NCBI GenBank assembly: GCA_028673005.1
Contig: CM054113.1
Span: 208,559,504 to 208,623,503 of the forward strand
DNA: 64,000 nucleotides
Reading direction: 5' to 3'
Source of the DNA: Tanypteryx hageni
Taxonomy: Eukaryota > Arthropoda > Insecta > Odonata > Petaluridae
Part shown: positions 22,301 through 37,300 of the stretch, in pieces
Layout: every line of letters starts with the position of its first letter
Numbering within the stretch: the stretch's first letter is position 1
Program-made: the position numbers and the translations under genes
The notes under the pieces: model-generated
Databases searched by the model: none
What the model was told of the DNA's origin: nothing
The model's input: the letters and a program-made list of their open reading frames with translations, nothing else

Positions 22301-25300
22301 GATATTTTTTACATACGTTTTTGTCACGCCTGACGTGGACGGGTTCACCCAACCTTCAGTTTTACCCTTATTAGAACACTCTGGAGCACGTAAACACGAT
22401 AGCAAATAACCATAATTAACTACAGACTCTAAGAATCAATAATAAATCACGTATCACCAGGCCGGGCGCCAGTGTTGGGTGACGTCATGCATAAGATGCC
22501 GATTCCGATAACAACATCGAAGAAGAATGGCCCAGTGACGAAGTATTTCTTGGCTTTTAAAATGAATAAATACTGAATTAATTCTTTTCATATCTAATTA
22601 ATGAATGTTTGTAGAATTAATTAATAAATTTTAACTATCTTAATTTTTGTAAAAATCACCAATAAAATTATGAGGATACCCGGGCAGTAATTACTGTGCC
22701 GAAATTGTGGAAATATGGGGTCAAATGAAAATAGAAAGATTATGTACCCTCGTATAACACACATCCTAATTTTTAACTCGAATATTTCAAAAAAAAGTGT
22801 GCATTATATTTACGGTATTTGGCACATAAGCATTTAAAAATAGCAATGGATCAAAACATCTCACACTATTCAAATAAATTAGAATTTACATAGTAAATGG
22901 AGATAAAAGAATGATTATAGTTGTTATTAATTTTTACTTTCTCCATACATAGTATAGGGGAAAGTATTTTTTTTCATGAAAAAAATTGATTTCGAGATTG
23001 CTACGGAAATACATGTTTTGAGGTACCCTGAACATGTTTTGACCATTTTCTCAATGATGTCTGTATGTGTGATAGGAATTTTGTGGGCATTCTAATTTAA
23101 AAGCTATTTATCCGATCAATGCAAAATTTTATAACTCACATTTTTATTAAAATTATTCAAAATTATTCCCATAAGAATAAGAGTTGATTAATTTTTAGTT
23201 AAAATCGGTAAACCAGAAGTGACACTTTACTGTTGGTCTCTTTTTCGTATTTATCAATTTTATCAATTAAAACTTCATAATTTATAAAAAAATTATATTT
23301 AAAAATTGTAGAAAACGTCATTCTCCACAACGTTTGTTTGAAGATTATTTCCTAGAATGCATTAAGAGATATTTAAAAAACCATTTTTTAGCTGCCACCA
23401 CCACCACATGACCTGGAAGCAACTTTTGTAAACACTTTACTCTTAGTTACATCTTAGAAACACTCCATTTTATTTTCTTAATTGTTGGTGCTTCATGGCT
23501 ACATCCAATATCAGACAGCTACGGTATGAATTTAATTATGTTCTTTGTAAAGTCTGAATTTTTCTCGCAGTTCCTTAAAATATTTATTACCATTTAACCT
23601 ATTTGGAATTTTTAGAAATATTACAGGTATGGAGAAAGTCATCAGATTTTATGAATACTATATTCACAATTTCATATCAATGACAATTTAAAGGAAATAC
23701 CACCAAATCTACCATCATTACTTTATCACAAAAATCAACTTCTTACAGAAAATATTATTCATCTCATAGAAAAGTGAAATAAATATTCACTAGATTGCAG
23801 GCTTTGAAGTAAATTTTTTAACATAACTTGTATGATAAAATGAATATTTTTAAGGTATAATTATGAATATTCATTCATCATAAGTAACACATTACCACAA
23901 AGAATAATTTTTTCTACAAATTCTTGTGTAACACACTATAAATTCTTGAAACTATCAGAGACAAAGAAAATTACCTGGATTGAGTCCATTCAGGCCATAC
24001 AGAGCATGCCGTGACCCAGGATGAGCAAACTCAGACTCTGTGCTTGTGTCAGGACCAGTATTTTCCACTTCTTCGGGTGACTGTCCCCCCATTCTATCCC
24101 TTTGAACCTCACTCCCTTCTGGGTTATGAGAGCCACCTTTTCTACTACTGGCCATCCCATGACCTGCCGTCCCTCTCCCTGAATCTGTTGATGTCGATCG
24201 ACCACTCCTGTGGGTTGCCTTTTCATAGTCTGAGCTACCACCACCAACGCTGCCTCCCACACTACCGCCCTCAACGGTCACTATAGTCTCTTGGTAAATG
24301 TAGCAGCTCTGTACTTCCTCTCCTTTGTGCCCTTCATTGCCTCTGACTTCTCCTGCCCCCTGTCTGCCCCTCGCAGGGCCATGAACTTCTCCTTCTTCGG
24401 GCAATGCATTGCCTCTTCTGATTTCTTTGTTCCCGCTTTTGCCACTTTCCTCGTTCATATGACTCCTTGGACCTCCCAACTGTCTTTGTTGCTCTGTGCC
24501 TTTGTCGTGTTCTTCACCATTACCTTTGATCCCCGTTGCTTCTTTACCCCTACTGAAAATTTAATGCAATCAGATTAACGGAAAATCAAAACATATAATG
24601 CAATACTTGTAACTTGAAAATAAAAAATCACAGCTTAAAATAAATTTGCATTATTTAACAAACTTCAATTTTACTAAAGAACCAAAATTTATCTCAAATT
24701 ATAATCTACAATATATAACCCTCTTTCTATTGCAATTCTATTTTAAGATGGAGACAGTACTCTTTACACTTAGAAAAATTTTTAGAGGTATAATGATTAT
24801 TTCACACTTATTTTTCAATTTCTTTAAGTTTAAAAAAAATTAGTAGTTCTAATCTCATTAATCAAGCGTTCATTATTAAATTTAAGTTAATGTTTTTCGT
24901 ATAAATAATACATTATCTTTCGTACAACAGCAGTTAAAATAGCATAACATTGCTGAACAAAATATGCCTCCATAATCATTTAAACTTATCCATCATCAGC
25001 AATGCTTGAATTGGATCAAAACGCACTGGAATGCTGTTCCGGCTGATAAAAAAATAAACTAGAAGTGTTTGTTGTTGTTGTTAAAATATTATAAAAAATT
25101 TTAAACAAATCAAAAAGAACATCATTTCTGAACAAGATCAAATTCACTAATTAAAATCATTGCTGTTTTACTAAATAAAGTACGTTGGTACTGGGGTTAA
25201 AGTGGATGTGACGGTAATCTAATCTCTCTCACTTGTGTGCCTCATGTACAAGCAACTATATTTGTCAACTTAATGGACCAAGTCAAAACTTGTTATAGTG

Positions 25301-28300
25301 CAAAACAGTCCTCAAATTAGGTGGAAATCCATGGGAACACCATTCCACTTTATACAAAATGAAGCCCATAGTGTTCCCATTGTTAAAAAATCAGTTCAGA
25401 ATATTCCAGTTGTTAAAATTATCCAATCCAAGCACTGATCATCAGGATATGAAAGAAGTGGTGAACAAATTTCACTTTTTGACACTCACTTGAGATTGGA
25501 ACATCCGTGACCAATTGGTTGTGGACCATAATTATGGCTACTACCTGACGCATTGGCCTGTCCCTGTTGTTGTCTTAAATGTTGCATAAGGAGATTGGTA
25601 CTGTGGTTGGAATCACCAGATGGGGAGTATATCGCATGGAAGTTGGAGTTGTTCTGCTTCCCTTGTTCTCCTCCAACAGGAGTGCTGTAATAAGTAGGTT
25701 CTCCGATCTGCATTGATCCCAACGAGTACTCGAGCTGCGACATGGATGTTCCTTGCATCTGGTGCTCCTCATCCTCCTTCCTCTTGGTCTGTGGAGAGTG
25801 AGGATGCTGCTGAGGTGGTCTACCCATCATGCCTTTCTGAGGACTCGCGTACCCATGATCGATCATTTCCCGGCTACCCATCTCTTCCCTCCTGCCGCTC
25901 TTCCGGATCGCACCTCCATTCATGCTGTAGTCGGCATCAGGAGGCATTCCCTGCTGGTACATCTGCATCGACTGTGCAGTCTCTCCTCGGTTTCCATGCT
26001 GCTCTCCCATCCCATCCTTGTTGCCCTGCATCGATGTGACAATCGCGGGGATGGCTTCTACCCTATGATCGTAATCATTCTTCCCTGATTGGGGTTGATA
26101 TTGATCCCTTTGGTTGGCCTCTCCTCTGTGATGCACATCCTCTCTCTCGCCGAGGTTGTTAGACTTCCTTGACGATTGCTGAAGGGCAGACATCCTGGTC
26201 GGTGTGGGTCGCATGGCATCAGAAACATTTACAGGAGGTCTGCACCCAGAATTGTTCAGCCCTTGGTTGCTGATACCTTCCCTCTCCCTTCCCTCCCTCC
26301 TGCTCATACCACTCTCAACATCCCCACTGGCCTGAAGTTGCCCATCCTTTGGTTTGCTGCTTCCACCACCAAATCTACTTGATATCATGTCCTTTATTTG
26401 ATGATATGTACGTGCAGGAAAAGGTTTACTCGAAGATTGATTGGCAAGCCGACCACCAAGTTTTTCACACTCTCTATCCACATTCCCTTCTGCATCAAAG
26501 TCCATCCTAGCTTGAGAGTTTTCCACATGTGCTTGAGACCCGGAAGTTTCTCCCGTGTCTTGTTGCCTACCACCAGAATTAACTGAATAACCAGCCTTTG
26601 ATTCCTCTTCTTGGGTCTGAACATACCTAGCAGTTTCTGTGTTGCATGGTGCACTGCCATAGGCCCCCTGCTATATTAACAGAAAAATGCTATTATTGAT
26701 AAGTTTCATTCATAAATAAATGAAGTTATAGTTCTAGATTTTACACTTTTAGGCATTTTTTACCAGCGAAGCGGTAATAGCGGAACGCCTTATGGGCACG
26801 TCTGGTCCGTCCATCCGTCCATCCATCGTAACTTTCATCTCCTAAACCGCTAGACGGATTTTAATTTAATTAAGTATGAGTGATTGTTATTCAAATTTAT
26901 TGCCCAATTGTGATTTTCAACTGAATCCGTCAATTAGAACTTCCACTTTACATAATTACTTTAATAAACTTATACTTGTATCTCGTTAAATGACATCTGT
27001 CAAGCAATAATGAAATACCAAACTTTTCTCTCCCTAGCTCTTATATGATACATAAAATACCAATTAAAAAATTTAATCGGATAGAGAACAACATTTACTA
27101 CAAGAAAGTCCATGAGGCCATATAATTACCAATTATGGTTTCGGAGATAAAAATTCGAGAAAATCCAGAGCAAAACATCACATATTTTGTTTACATCAGT
27201 CGCTAAGATGGTTCTCTCAGCAAACAACAATTAACAATCCATATATTTCTCTCCCGTTCTCTTATATGGTCTGTGAGGTATAGATTGAAAAATTTATTTG
27301 GATAGAGAACAACATTTACTACAAGATAGTCCCTGAGACCATATAATTACAACTTATTCGAGAATCGCCTAAACTTTTGATACCATTTCATATGTATTTC
27401 CCATTAAGAATGCCTTTGAAATCTCTGTGTATTCCATTTATGAAGTATACTTTTCCATCTTGTTTTAATCCTAGTAATAACATATAATCATGAGAGAAGT
27501 ATATGTATAATGATCATCAATGACTGTAAATGGTTTTTACAAATACATACAAATTGATGCATTAATAGACAATAGATTTTTCTGAATAATAATAATAGAA
27601 TTGTATTTTATAGCAAGTTCATATGTCTACAAACATATTTTTTTGTTTTTCCTTTAGAAATTTTATATAGCAAATGTATCTAATAGAGCTGATGATATAA
27701 GATTAATAATTATGGCATTATAAATTATTTGTTTATAAAGTAAATACAGATTTTATGAATGTCAATTTAATTCAATTTATACCAAATAACGTAATTACTG
27801 TATGGAGCTTTTGGATTAGAAATATTTTTGCATATTGCTTTATAGGACTTTGTAAAACCATCAAGTCCTAATAAATAAAACTGCACCATGATTATGAAAG
27901 ATATCATCATTCTACCTTAAAATCAAATTATGTTAAACCAAAAAGAAAATATTGAGAAACATCTAAGTCAACAACACCTTTACTGCAAAACCTACATTTG
28001 GCATTAAGCTTGATTGAGGCCGGGTATTCCCAGGTTCATCCCTTGATGCATTGTGGCTTGAATGAGGGTATGAATGAGGCATTCCATGAGGTACCATTTC
28101 TTCCCCTTTTACTGGTCCATGACCCCATTCTCTTCGAGGAACGGCTCCTGTTAAATGCCTGAAAAAAAGATCACTTTGGTATAGAAATGATGATGTAGAT
28201 GAGTCCCATGGCCATAAATGATTTAATAAATTGCTACTGGTGGCAGCTAAGTTGTTGATGGTTTAATTAAGATTCTTATAGCTACAAGAGAGGCTTCGGA

Positions 28301-31300
28301 TTTAATTTAGTTAGTAAGCTAGCAGATCTTTAATGAAAATTTCAGTTCTGTTCTAATAACCAGCTGAAGGTCAAGTCAGTGACAGTAGTGCTGTTTATGA
28401 TGAGAAATGGTACTACTACAGCATAACAACCTCCTTGGCCCCCCAGATTGGGTTGGTTTGGTTAGTTGGTTCGTTTCTTTTTGCACATTCACTGTTTTCT
28501 CCCCCTTGGGTTGACGCCTCTGCTAAAGTTTCATAAGCTGCTAGTTGGAGAAGAAGCTAGCATGAGGTTCCTGCAGGAATGTGGAGTGATTACAAGTGAA
28601 TGCAAGTGCAGCAGAATGTGTACATACAAGGATGTAGTTCAATGTCCTCTCATTTTATCGCCTTTTACGGCACCACTGACCAAGCCCCATACTAGTACCA
28701 CTTCCATAGTAGTACCATTTCTTACCACTTTCTTGCCATCGACAGCACTACTGTTACTCTTTTGACCTTCACCCAGTTATTAGAATAGTGCCAAAGTTTC
28801 TATTTTGCCCTCTTAAACTTTATTTCATAAGATTATAGTTTTAAAATAAGTTCTGTTTTATATTCTTTTAATTATCAGTTCAGTGTTTATTATACAGTAT
28901 GATTTTAAGTAATACCTATAGTTATGAAGTGATTTTCTATATATTTCCCATCAAAAATTATCAAAAGTTAACCAAACATGTGTCTTCTTTGTTTCAATTC
29001 ATCGGATTTGGTTTTTTAAGGAGTGTCATATTTCATGGTAAAATTAACATAATAGTGAAGTCATTTCCCACCATAAAACTACATAGCAGATTTAACCATT
29101 GAACCATTAAACAAATGAATTACATCCTAATACACACAAGAATATCATAAATTTTATCATTTTTTTTCAAATTTGCCCTCAATAAAAATGCTGGAAAGTC
29201 AAAATTAACCTGCAATGCCAGCTAAACAGACTGAAATGATCATTCCAGTTGAAAAGAAACATTTTTCCGTTATTTTACGACGAATGGTCTAAAATATATA
29301 AAGTCCCTTAAAATGCACATAATACCACTAAGTTGAATAATGAAAACTAACATAGGGATTAAATAATCTACACTATGCTTACCCATTATAGGGATGAAGT
29401 GACATTTCATCACGCACTTGTCTATTATGTACACCTCCTTCTTGGTTTTGGAATTGCTGTTGTTGTCCTCGCACACCTACATGAACCTGTGCAAGAAGAG
29501 CCATAAATAGTTTAAGACCACTTAAATTAAATCCAAATAAGATGCCAATATATTTGGCAACTGCACAGTCCTATTTAATGATTGAATAATGATTATAAAA
29601 TACAGAGACAATGCAATATTAATTTAATAATATGGACTTAATCCTCTACTACCATATTATAAATCATTAATAAAATAACTACATTTATAAGTAACTGATA
29701 CAAAAGTCTTATAGAACATTCATGCATAACTTTTGATGTTGATGTTCAGAAGTACTACTTCAACACTATTTCTCAAAATTTAAGATCAATAATACAATGT
29801 CAAAAATTAAGAATATGTATGCTACATTGTAAGTCACTGTAAATATGACTTTCTAAATATTTGAATCTAATGAGTACAGCTAGATTATTCAAAATAAACA
29901 ATAGAAACAATCTGATATGAATAATGCACACAAAGTTGCTATTAAGATCAAGATATCAATATACAAATCTCATAAAAGAAATTACCAGAAAAAAATGTTT
30001 CTCACTACTTGAAATTTTATTTCAGTTCCTAATAATGACCTTATGAAAGCAAACAAGGTGCAGAAACCAATTATGAATACAAAATGCTAAATAATAAATT
30101 TCATGGCTCTGATAATTTGGCAACTACATAATATAGAAATTTCAACATCTGAGTGATTTGAAACATAAGACAAGTTTGTGTGTCCAACTTGAAAACTCTC
30201 TATATGTGTAGGTATCTGTTCACATTTATCAATATGTAATAAATATTTAAAATGTAATTAGTTTGACTGTAATAGATCATTAAGCTCTTATCTCAAATAA
30301 ATTCAGTTTTATGAATTAGACATAAGATGAACCATATAAATAACAAATAATTTTTGTCAATCTTTCATGCTTTTTCTAGCATATCTAGATGGAATTACCC
30401 TGGAATTTAGCACATACTAAATAATCAGAATAGTAATGAGAATATTTAAACAAATAATAAAAATTCAATTAATTGCTAACAGGATTTGAATCCTATCCAA
30501 AGTAGCCAACAATTAGTTTGGAATACGAAGAGAAGTAAATTTTCATAATTTTTGAGAAATTTCCTGGCCATTATCATTTCCCACAGTTTTAGTATTTATA
30601 TATTTTAGTGAAGTCCATACAACTGATTACGTGTGATTTCCAGACAAAAGTCTTAATTGCGGTACAAAAATCAATAGCGATTATTGATAAACATGAATAA
30701 CATTATAAAAATATATCGAGTATTCAAGCTAAATTAATATCTATGTAAGGAAACTATAATTCGTCTCGATTATACAGTACAGCTTAGTTTTTAAATGTTC
30801 ATTAAAGAAGATGCCCGAGGCTTCATTATTTTACGTTGACGCCATTTATAGTCGACCTGGGAATAAAACTAAGAGTATGGTTTATTTTTGTGGGCATAGG
30901 AATTCTTGGTTAGATACTAGGTTTACAGTTTGACTTAAATCGGCATAACCTATCTAACAGTTCTACACTGAGTGCATTTATTTTTATGGTTTTAGGTTAA
31001 CGTAATGTTTCACAGAAAATTTATGCGGACAAAACATGACAGCATTCCAGTATATCGACATGGCTACAACCAGTAACAAGTTTGGAAATATTTACTTGAA
31101 AAAAATGACGCAATTTCTTTATTCATTTTCAAAGATAGCGCGGTTTTTCTTATGCAGCAATTTCAATTGTGTGTTGGAGTATAATCAGGATTATTGTAAA
31201 TACGTTCAACCAGGATGATCCGGTGAAAATACCAAGGCAAGACTTCAGCGTTGTGGTAATGTATAAATAAATATTTGTATTATCCACCATCATTATAAAC

Positions 31301-34300
31301 TGTATATTTTTGAGTTAGGATGCATTCTTGGACTACATATACCTAATACTATATGTCATTCACTCTTCTTCTTTATCTTCAATATTAAAAGTCACCAATT
31401 ACCTCTATTCTAACGGATTTTTAACCTTTTCATGGTAAAATCATCGATTTTTGCTAACTTCGGTGGAACAAGTCATTTTTATTATCAACATCGATCAATA
31501 ATTTTGAACATTCTCGAACATCATTTCTTATTTTTGTAAAAATGTGCTAACTATATGTATAATAAACAAATAATTACAAGATATTTTTAAAAATTGATAA
31601 TTGGAGAATTTACAAATGCTAATTGGAAAATTGATAGATTGGAATAGTAACTGTAATATTTATTAAAATATTTTGATATAATTAAGTAATTTATGATAAA
31701 TTTATCAAACTATCACAGAAAAGTCCAGAATAAGCTAAAATTTCAACGTGTTCACCCTAATAATCGTGCATACAAAATGTGGGAATTATAATCGTTTGAT
31801 AAACGTGATGGTACGAATAATTTGGTGAGAAATAAATCACCATTAACTATTAAAGGGTTAAAATACTTTTTAATAATACAAAAAACAAATCGTTGCAAGG
31901 GAACACCGCTAATAATACTGCCAAATAAATAATTAAATAATTTGTGTTAATGTAAATCAATAATAATACACACAGTAAAATATAATGAGATATTATCCAT
32001 TAATGATCTTTATTCTCTCGCACCTATTCTATTTTATGCCCAACAAATCTCCAAAATAGATTAAATAACAAGAAGTGCTCTCGTAAATTTCTAATTTGAT
32101 TTCAGCCAATCGCGAAACATTTTGGAAAACTACGTTACATTGCGATTTGATTCTTATCGCTTTGTTCGCGAAATTCGCACCCGCCAAATTGGCTTCGTAA
32201 CGGTTCAGACTTCCTTTTTGGCATCCGATCTCTCTTCCAGATTCCATCGGTGGGGCGAAAATCCGTTTTCTCTCAAACGAACAGAAAACTGCCAGGTAAA
32301 CTCTTTTTATGCTTTTTATAAAGGCCAGCGAGAGCAATTGCTTCTACTCAGGCGCCTAAAATAGGACTTTGGAGTAACTTAAATCGTAAAGGTGAAAAAC
32401 GCGTAATTACACGTTAGCTCGGTCCTTAAATATCGAGGAATTGGAAACACTAAAAATATATTCGTTATGATCACGATTGTATCATGAAATTATTGAATTT
32501 TAGATGTCATTCAGCACCGTTTTCTCGAAATACTAAAATTTGTTTCGGTCGCACTACTAATTTTTACCAATTTATCCGCTGTCAACCCTAAGTTACTACG
32601 ATTGGTAACATACTGAGTTTGCAGGGGACATCATGTGGTGGTGATGGTGGTGGTGGTGCGGGGTTCCTTTCCGGCCTGTCTTCCCAGCACTCTCCTCCGT
32701 CCACGCCACCTGCTTGATTGGGGCATCGGGAGCCACTGCCACCGGTCCCCCGCCTCCGAGAACGATACCGCGTGCCATCCCTCCCCCGCCTACGTTGCTG
32801 CCCCCCGCACCAACCACACGCCTGCCATAGTCCTGGATGAGGGGAATTTTGGCTTTGAAAGTATCAGAGGCTTTCTCTGCGCTGCTCACTATCACCTCCC
32901 GCTCGATCTGAAGGCAGAAAAGGTAAATGACATCATTCTCAACAAAAAGTAAATTGCTATGGTGAAATGGAGGGAATTCCCTCTCGGGAGTATCTGGCAT
33001 GCGAAATTAAACATTTTACAATTTTACCCGAACTTTGCATAATATTTCATATTCATAACAGCGTTGCGTTCCAACTTATACCATGAAATAATAAAATATT
33101 AAAGCCGCCGTTTTCATTATTACTATAAGTAACGTAAGATTTTCCTATATTAATGTAACGACAACGTGAAAAGAGGCACCATATGGCTCAATTATCTAAA
33201 TATATGACCATATGTTACGATGGGTCTTAGAAAAAGAGACAATAATCCTCCATGGAACTTTTAGGCTAATGAACAATTTCCATGTGGCTTTAATAAGCGT
33301 TTTAAAAATGCCTTTTCAGTTACATTATTTTTTAAATTGGAATACTTGTTTTCGAAATATAAAAATTTTACTCATGCATTAGATTAGGGATTCCGTACAT
33401 TTTAAATCATATTTCCTAAGTCAAACAGAATTCCGTGGCATCCTATTTCGTGCAGATGTCCCAGTTATGGGTGCAATCAGCGTGTAACACTACGGAGTCG
33501 CAAATTTAGTAAAGTATAAATTATTACCTTGCCAACTATCAGAATTTTAATAACCAATGATTTATATGTCTGTGTGTATTTCACATTGACTATATAGCAA
33601 TCGCTTGCGATAGCATGGTTTAGAAGCGCTTAATTATATAGAAGAGGTGGTGTGGTTAGATTCGCATCCAATGGATATGCATTCACTAATTTTACCAGTA
33701 TTTCTGATACTATCAATTAACTTAATTATACTGCGCTATCAGAATTGCATCTTGTCGCAGTCTCTCATCTAGCAACAGGTTATGAAATGTGGCGTAAAGA
33801 ATCAGATCATGAAAATATTTGTCATAGTTTAAAATTTTATCACAACATCGATCACCTGACGTCGTCCATTCCAAAAAATTATTTCAGTTTTGTTAAGTTT
33901 GTAAGGATAGCGGTAAAAATTATTCAATATTCTCTCATTTCCCGTAACTGCAATTTCTTGGTACTATTTTGAAATATCAATAAGAAATCTGCAACAGTTT
34001 TACAATTAAAAAATAAAAATATTTCACTGAAATGCCATATTATTACGGCTAAGACATTTTCACGCATGTCGCGTAGTTACAATCAATATTTCGTTTCTGG
34101 AGGGAATGCCCAATGAAATATTATTCCCCATAACTGTCAAAGTAAATCATAGTAGTGGAAATTTTTATGAGTTTCCTTTATCTTATATAATATTGTGAAT
34201 CGTCCGACACCCGTTACTTTCGTGACATCAAAAATGTTGATTAGGAATTCCTTCGTAGTTTGCAATACTTCCTCTAAAAATATATAAAATTCAGATGAAA

Positions 34301-37300
34301 AAATGTCCGATATTAAAGATCAAAGCCTACATAACGGTCTTCCGTAGGTGAAGAGAGCCAACTCCCGTAGAACTGCTAGCTCCTAAACATTGTACTTCTA
34401 GAACTTTTTTACCCATGGCCCGCTTGAGAGATAAAATATTACATCTCAACAGTAAAAAATTCTCCTTGGAATGAAGTGCACCTGTAACCGATGCAAAGTA
34501 AAGATAATTTTTCTTCGGTAGATTTCCATGCGATCTCTAGTCATTCTTTACGGATAAACGTTATTTCCGATGTAATTATCAATTCCTGCATATTATATTC
34601 TTCTTCGTCCTCAAGGGGATTACGGTGCGAGTTCTCAGCAAATCAGTGAGCCGCGTGAGTTTGAGAACCATAGTTCGAAAAATTCTTTCCAGCAATGAAC
34701 ATGCGGTATGCGTGTTTGTTCATGTGTATGCGGAGAGGAAGGGATGGAATACTTTACACGTAGCAGCCAATGACAATATGAAAAAATGCTTCACAAATTC
34801 CCCGGAATTTATGTATATTCATAACCACTTGTTGATCCATAGTTACATAAAATGTAAACTAATTGCTTCCCTCGCATTCGAAGGAGTTCGTTTTTATCGC
34901 CATTATTATTTATAAGTTTCCGATAAATGCATTGGTGAACAATGTGGTCGTACCTTACGCTTGGAGTTTTACATTCCGTTAACGGTGACCGTAACACTTT
35001 TCAACTGATTCTTATTTCACTTTATGTGAGCGAGCCAAAACTTTTTTTACTTGGAAGAGACGAGCATGGCGACGGGAAGCGTTGACAAGAGAAGGTTTAA
35101 AAGACTAGAAGTTCGATGTTGAATCGCATCTTTTTCAAAATGACCAATAAGATAGAACCAATTTTTCCCCGTAAAAATGTATTATTTCCCGCTGATAAAG
35201 AACGCGCAAGGAGACGTATTCCGAATGGCCACCCAAACACAGCAAATCATAATATATACACATCGAGTTTGAAAGGCTTTAATCCGATGCATAACCAAGA
35301 GGGAATTGAACATAACGTACTGGGTATTTTATTAAAAACTAGATGAATTAGTCCGTTTAAAACGGGCTTTGTGATCAAACAATATAAAAACAAATTAGGC
35401 CATTTTATTATAAAATTATAGTATAGCAATCCTACCAAATCTGGTTGAATTGGCCTACAAACGGCTGAGATATTGATCGCTACGGACAGAATGGACAAGA
35501 GAATAAAGGTTTTATTATATTCTGATTTCATAAAACTATTTCAATTGTTTATTTAGGCCTCCCCGCTAGTTTGAGTTAGATTCGATAATGCTGATTGTTG
35601 GTTCGCCATGCGTTTGTTGCCAATCAGATCGTGCGAATGCATTTATCTTCCGACAGAGGTAGATACAGAACTATATGGTTTCTTTTGAAAGAAAGGAGTT
35701 GAAATGGGAAGAGCAGAAAAAGGATGGAAAATTGTAATTTTGAAACGAAATGAAAATACATCAACATTTATTGTTTTGTTTGGGATGCAGATGGAATAGG
35801 TGACTTGAACGTAAACCTTTGGTAGCGAAGGCCTCGAGACGGGTCTCTGATGAAGGTCGCACGGCCAATTTACACGGTCCTGAGGTCAATACCATCTGTG
35901 CCACGCATTCCATTCCATTCCACTTAATAATCTTAAGGTCGTCGATAACACATTACACACGTGCTCTTATGGCGATTAGAACCCGATCCGACGAATCAAT
36001 TTAGGACAAATTTTGATTGGTGCATCCACGTGTGAAATGATTTTGTTCCTAGCATCTTAATCGTTAAAAATAACGTGATCTTCATTAATAGAAAGTCGGT
36101 AAGTATCAGGTGCATCTTGACTTAGGCCTACGAGAAGTTTGAGCCATGCCGATGTCTGAAGGTTGCTCAGATGTCATCTGAGAGAGACATTTTATGTCTG
36201 TTGAGGTTCAAAGTTGTTTTTTTTAACCCCTAAAACTCTCACGGAGACAGTTTGATGCCAAAATGAGTTGAAATTTCAACCTTTTCCTTTGTAAATTGAA
36301 AACTCATCACTAGGAAACATTTTTTGTGATCTTTTAAGACATTAAAAGTTCTTAGGGAAATGTTAGACAACTATCGTATTTCTGTTTGATTTACTATACT
36401 GGGTGGACCAGAAGAAAAATAGATACGATTCCATATTAACAGAATTTTATGAAAGTTTAAATAGATACCTAAATTTGATTAGAGCAGTGTAGAAATTTTC
36501 TAACAGTAAATAACCTACAACAAAATTCACTAATAACCCTGGAATAAACTCAGCATTTTTGAATTGATTATTTCATAAACAGCCAGAATTTTGATGTGTT
36601 TCTTGAATCCTATAAATTGCATGTAAAAATGGGAAAGAAAGAAGAGAACAGATTAGGGGCAGGGACGTAAGTACGGGAGGGCTCTGGCCTCCCTTAATAA
36701 GTCCTCGCAACTCCTCCCCCTTGGCACCCTGCCAAGTATTATATTTTTAAATGAATTAATAGAATATTTTGTTTTTTAGGTGTCCTTTACAAAAAGTAAA
36801 AAAGGTCATGTCTTTTCAGTCTGTATGTCCATCCATCCGTCCGCATGTTTCATCTACTAAACTACTGGGCGGATGTTCGTTAAATATGGTATTTAGGACA
36901 TAAGAGCAAAGAAAATAAAAATGATATAAATGGTTCACGTAGCCTAATGGGGAGGTCCACTTGACTGGTGACAAAAAAATTAACTTTTCTTTATATATCG
37001 TAAAATATTACTTATGCCAAAAATGTCTCCAGACAAAATTTGTAGAACTAGTGAAATAGCATGTATTTTTCGATACATTTTTATCGAAGGAGCAGCTGAC
37101 TTTAAAAAATCAAACGAGAAAGTCGTAATTCACTTTGAACTGAAAAAATTTCTCGTTTTTAATTGTTGTCAATGAAAACAATCTTCGTGGCAACTAAAGT
37201 AAACAATATCTGCTGTAAATATCTAATTAATTTAATGCTGCGCACGCAGCATTTGGAAAATTAAGGGAAATGGATTATCTACGAGAAAGAAATGAACGTA

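Larger units (their letters stand above)
21773..23974 (-). other. Intron 6 of the SAM gene
   Basis: A 2.2 kb intron with a mariner-like MITE (21926-22815) and a family B repeat (22940-23410). Confidence 0.65.

Noticed and set aside
25713..26088. Plus-strand frames of about 110 codons
   Set aside because: Antisense shadows of the large exon 25490-26667.
32635..32952. 105-codon plus-strand frame
   Set aside because: Antisense shadow of the minus-strand exon 32614-32907.
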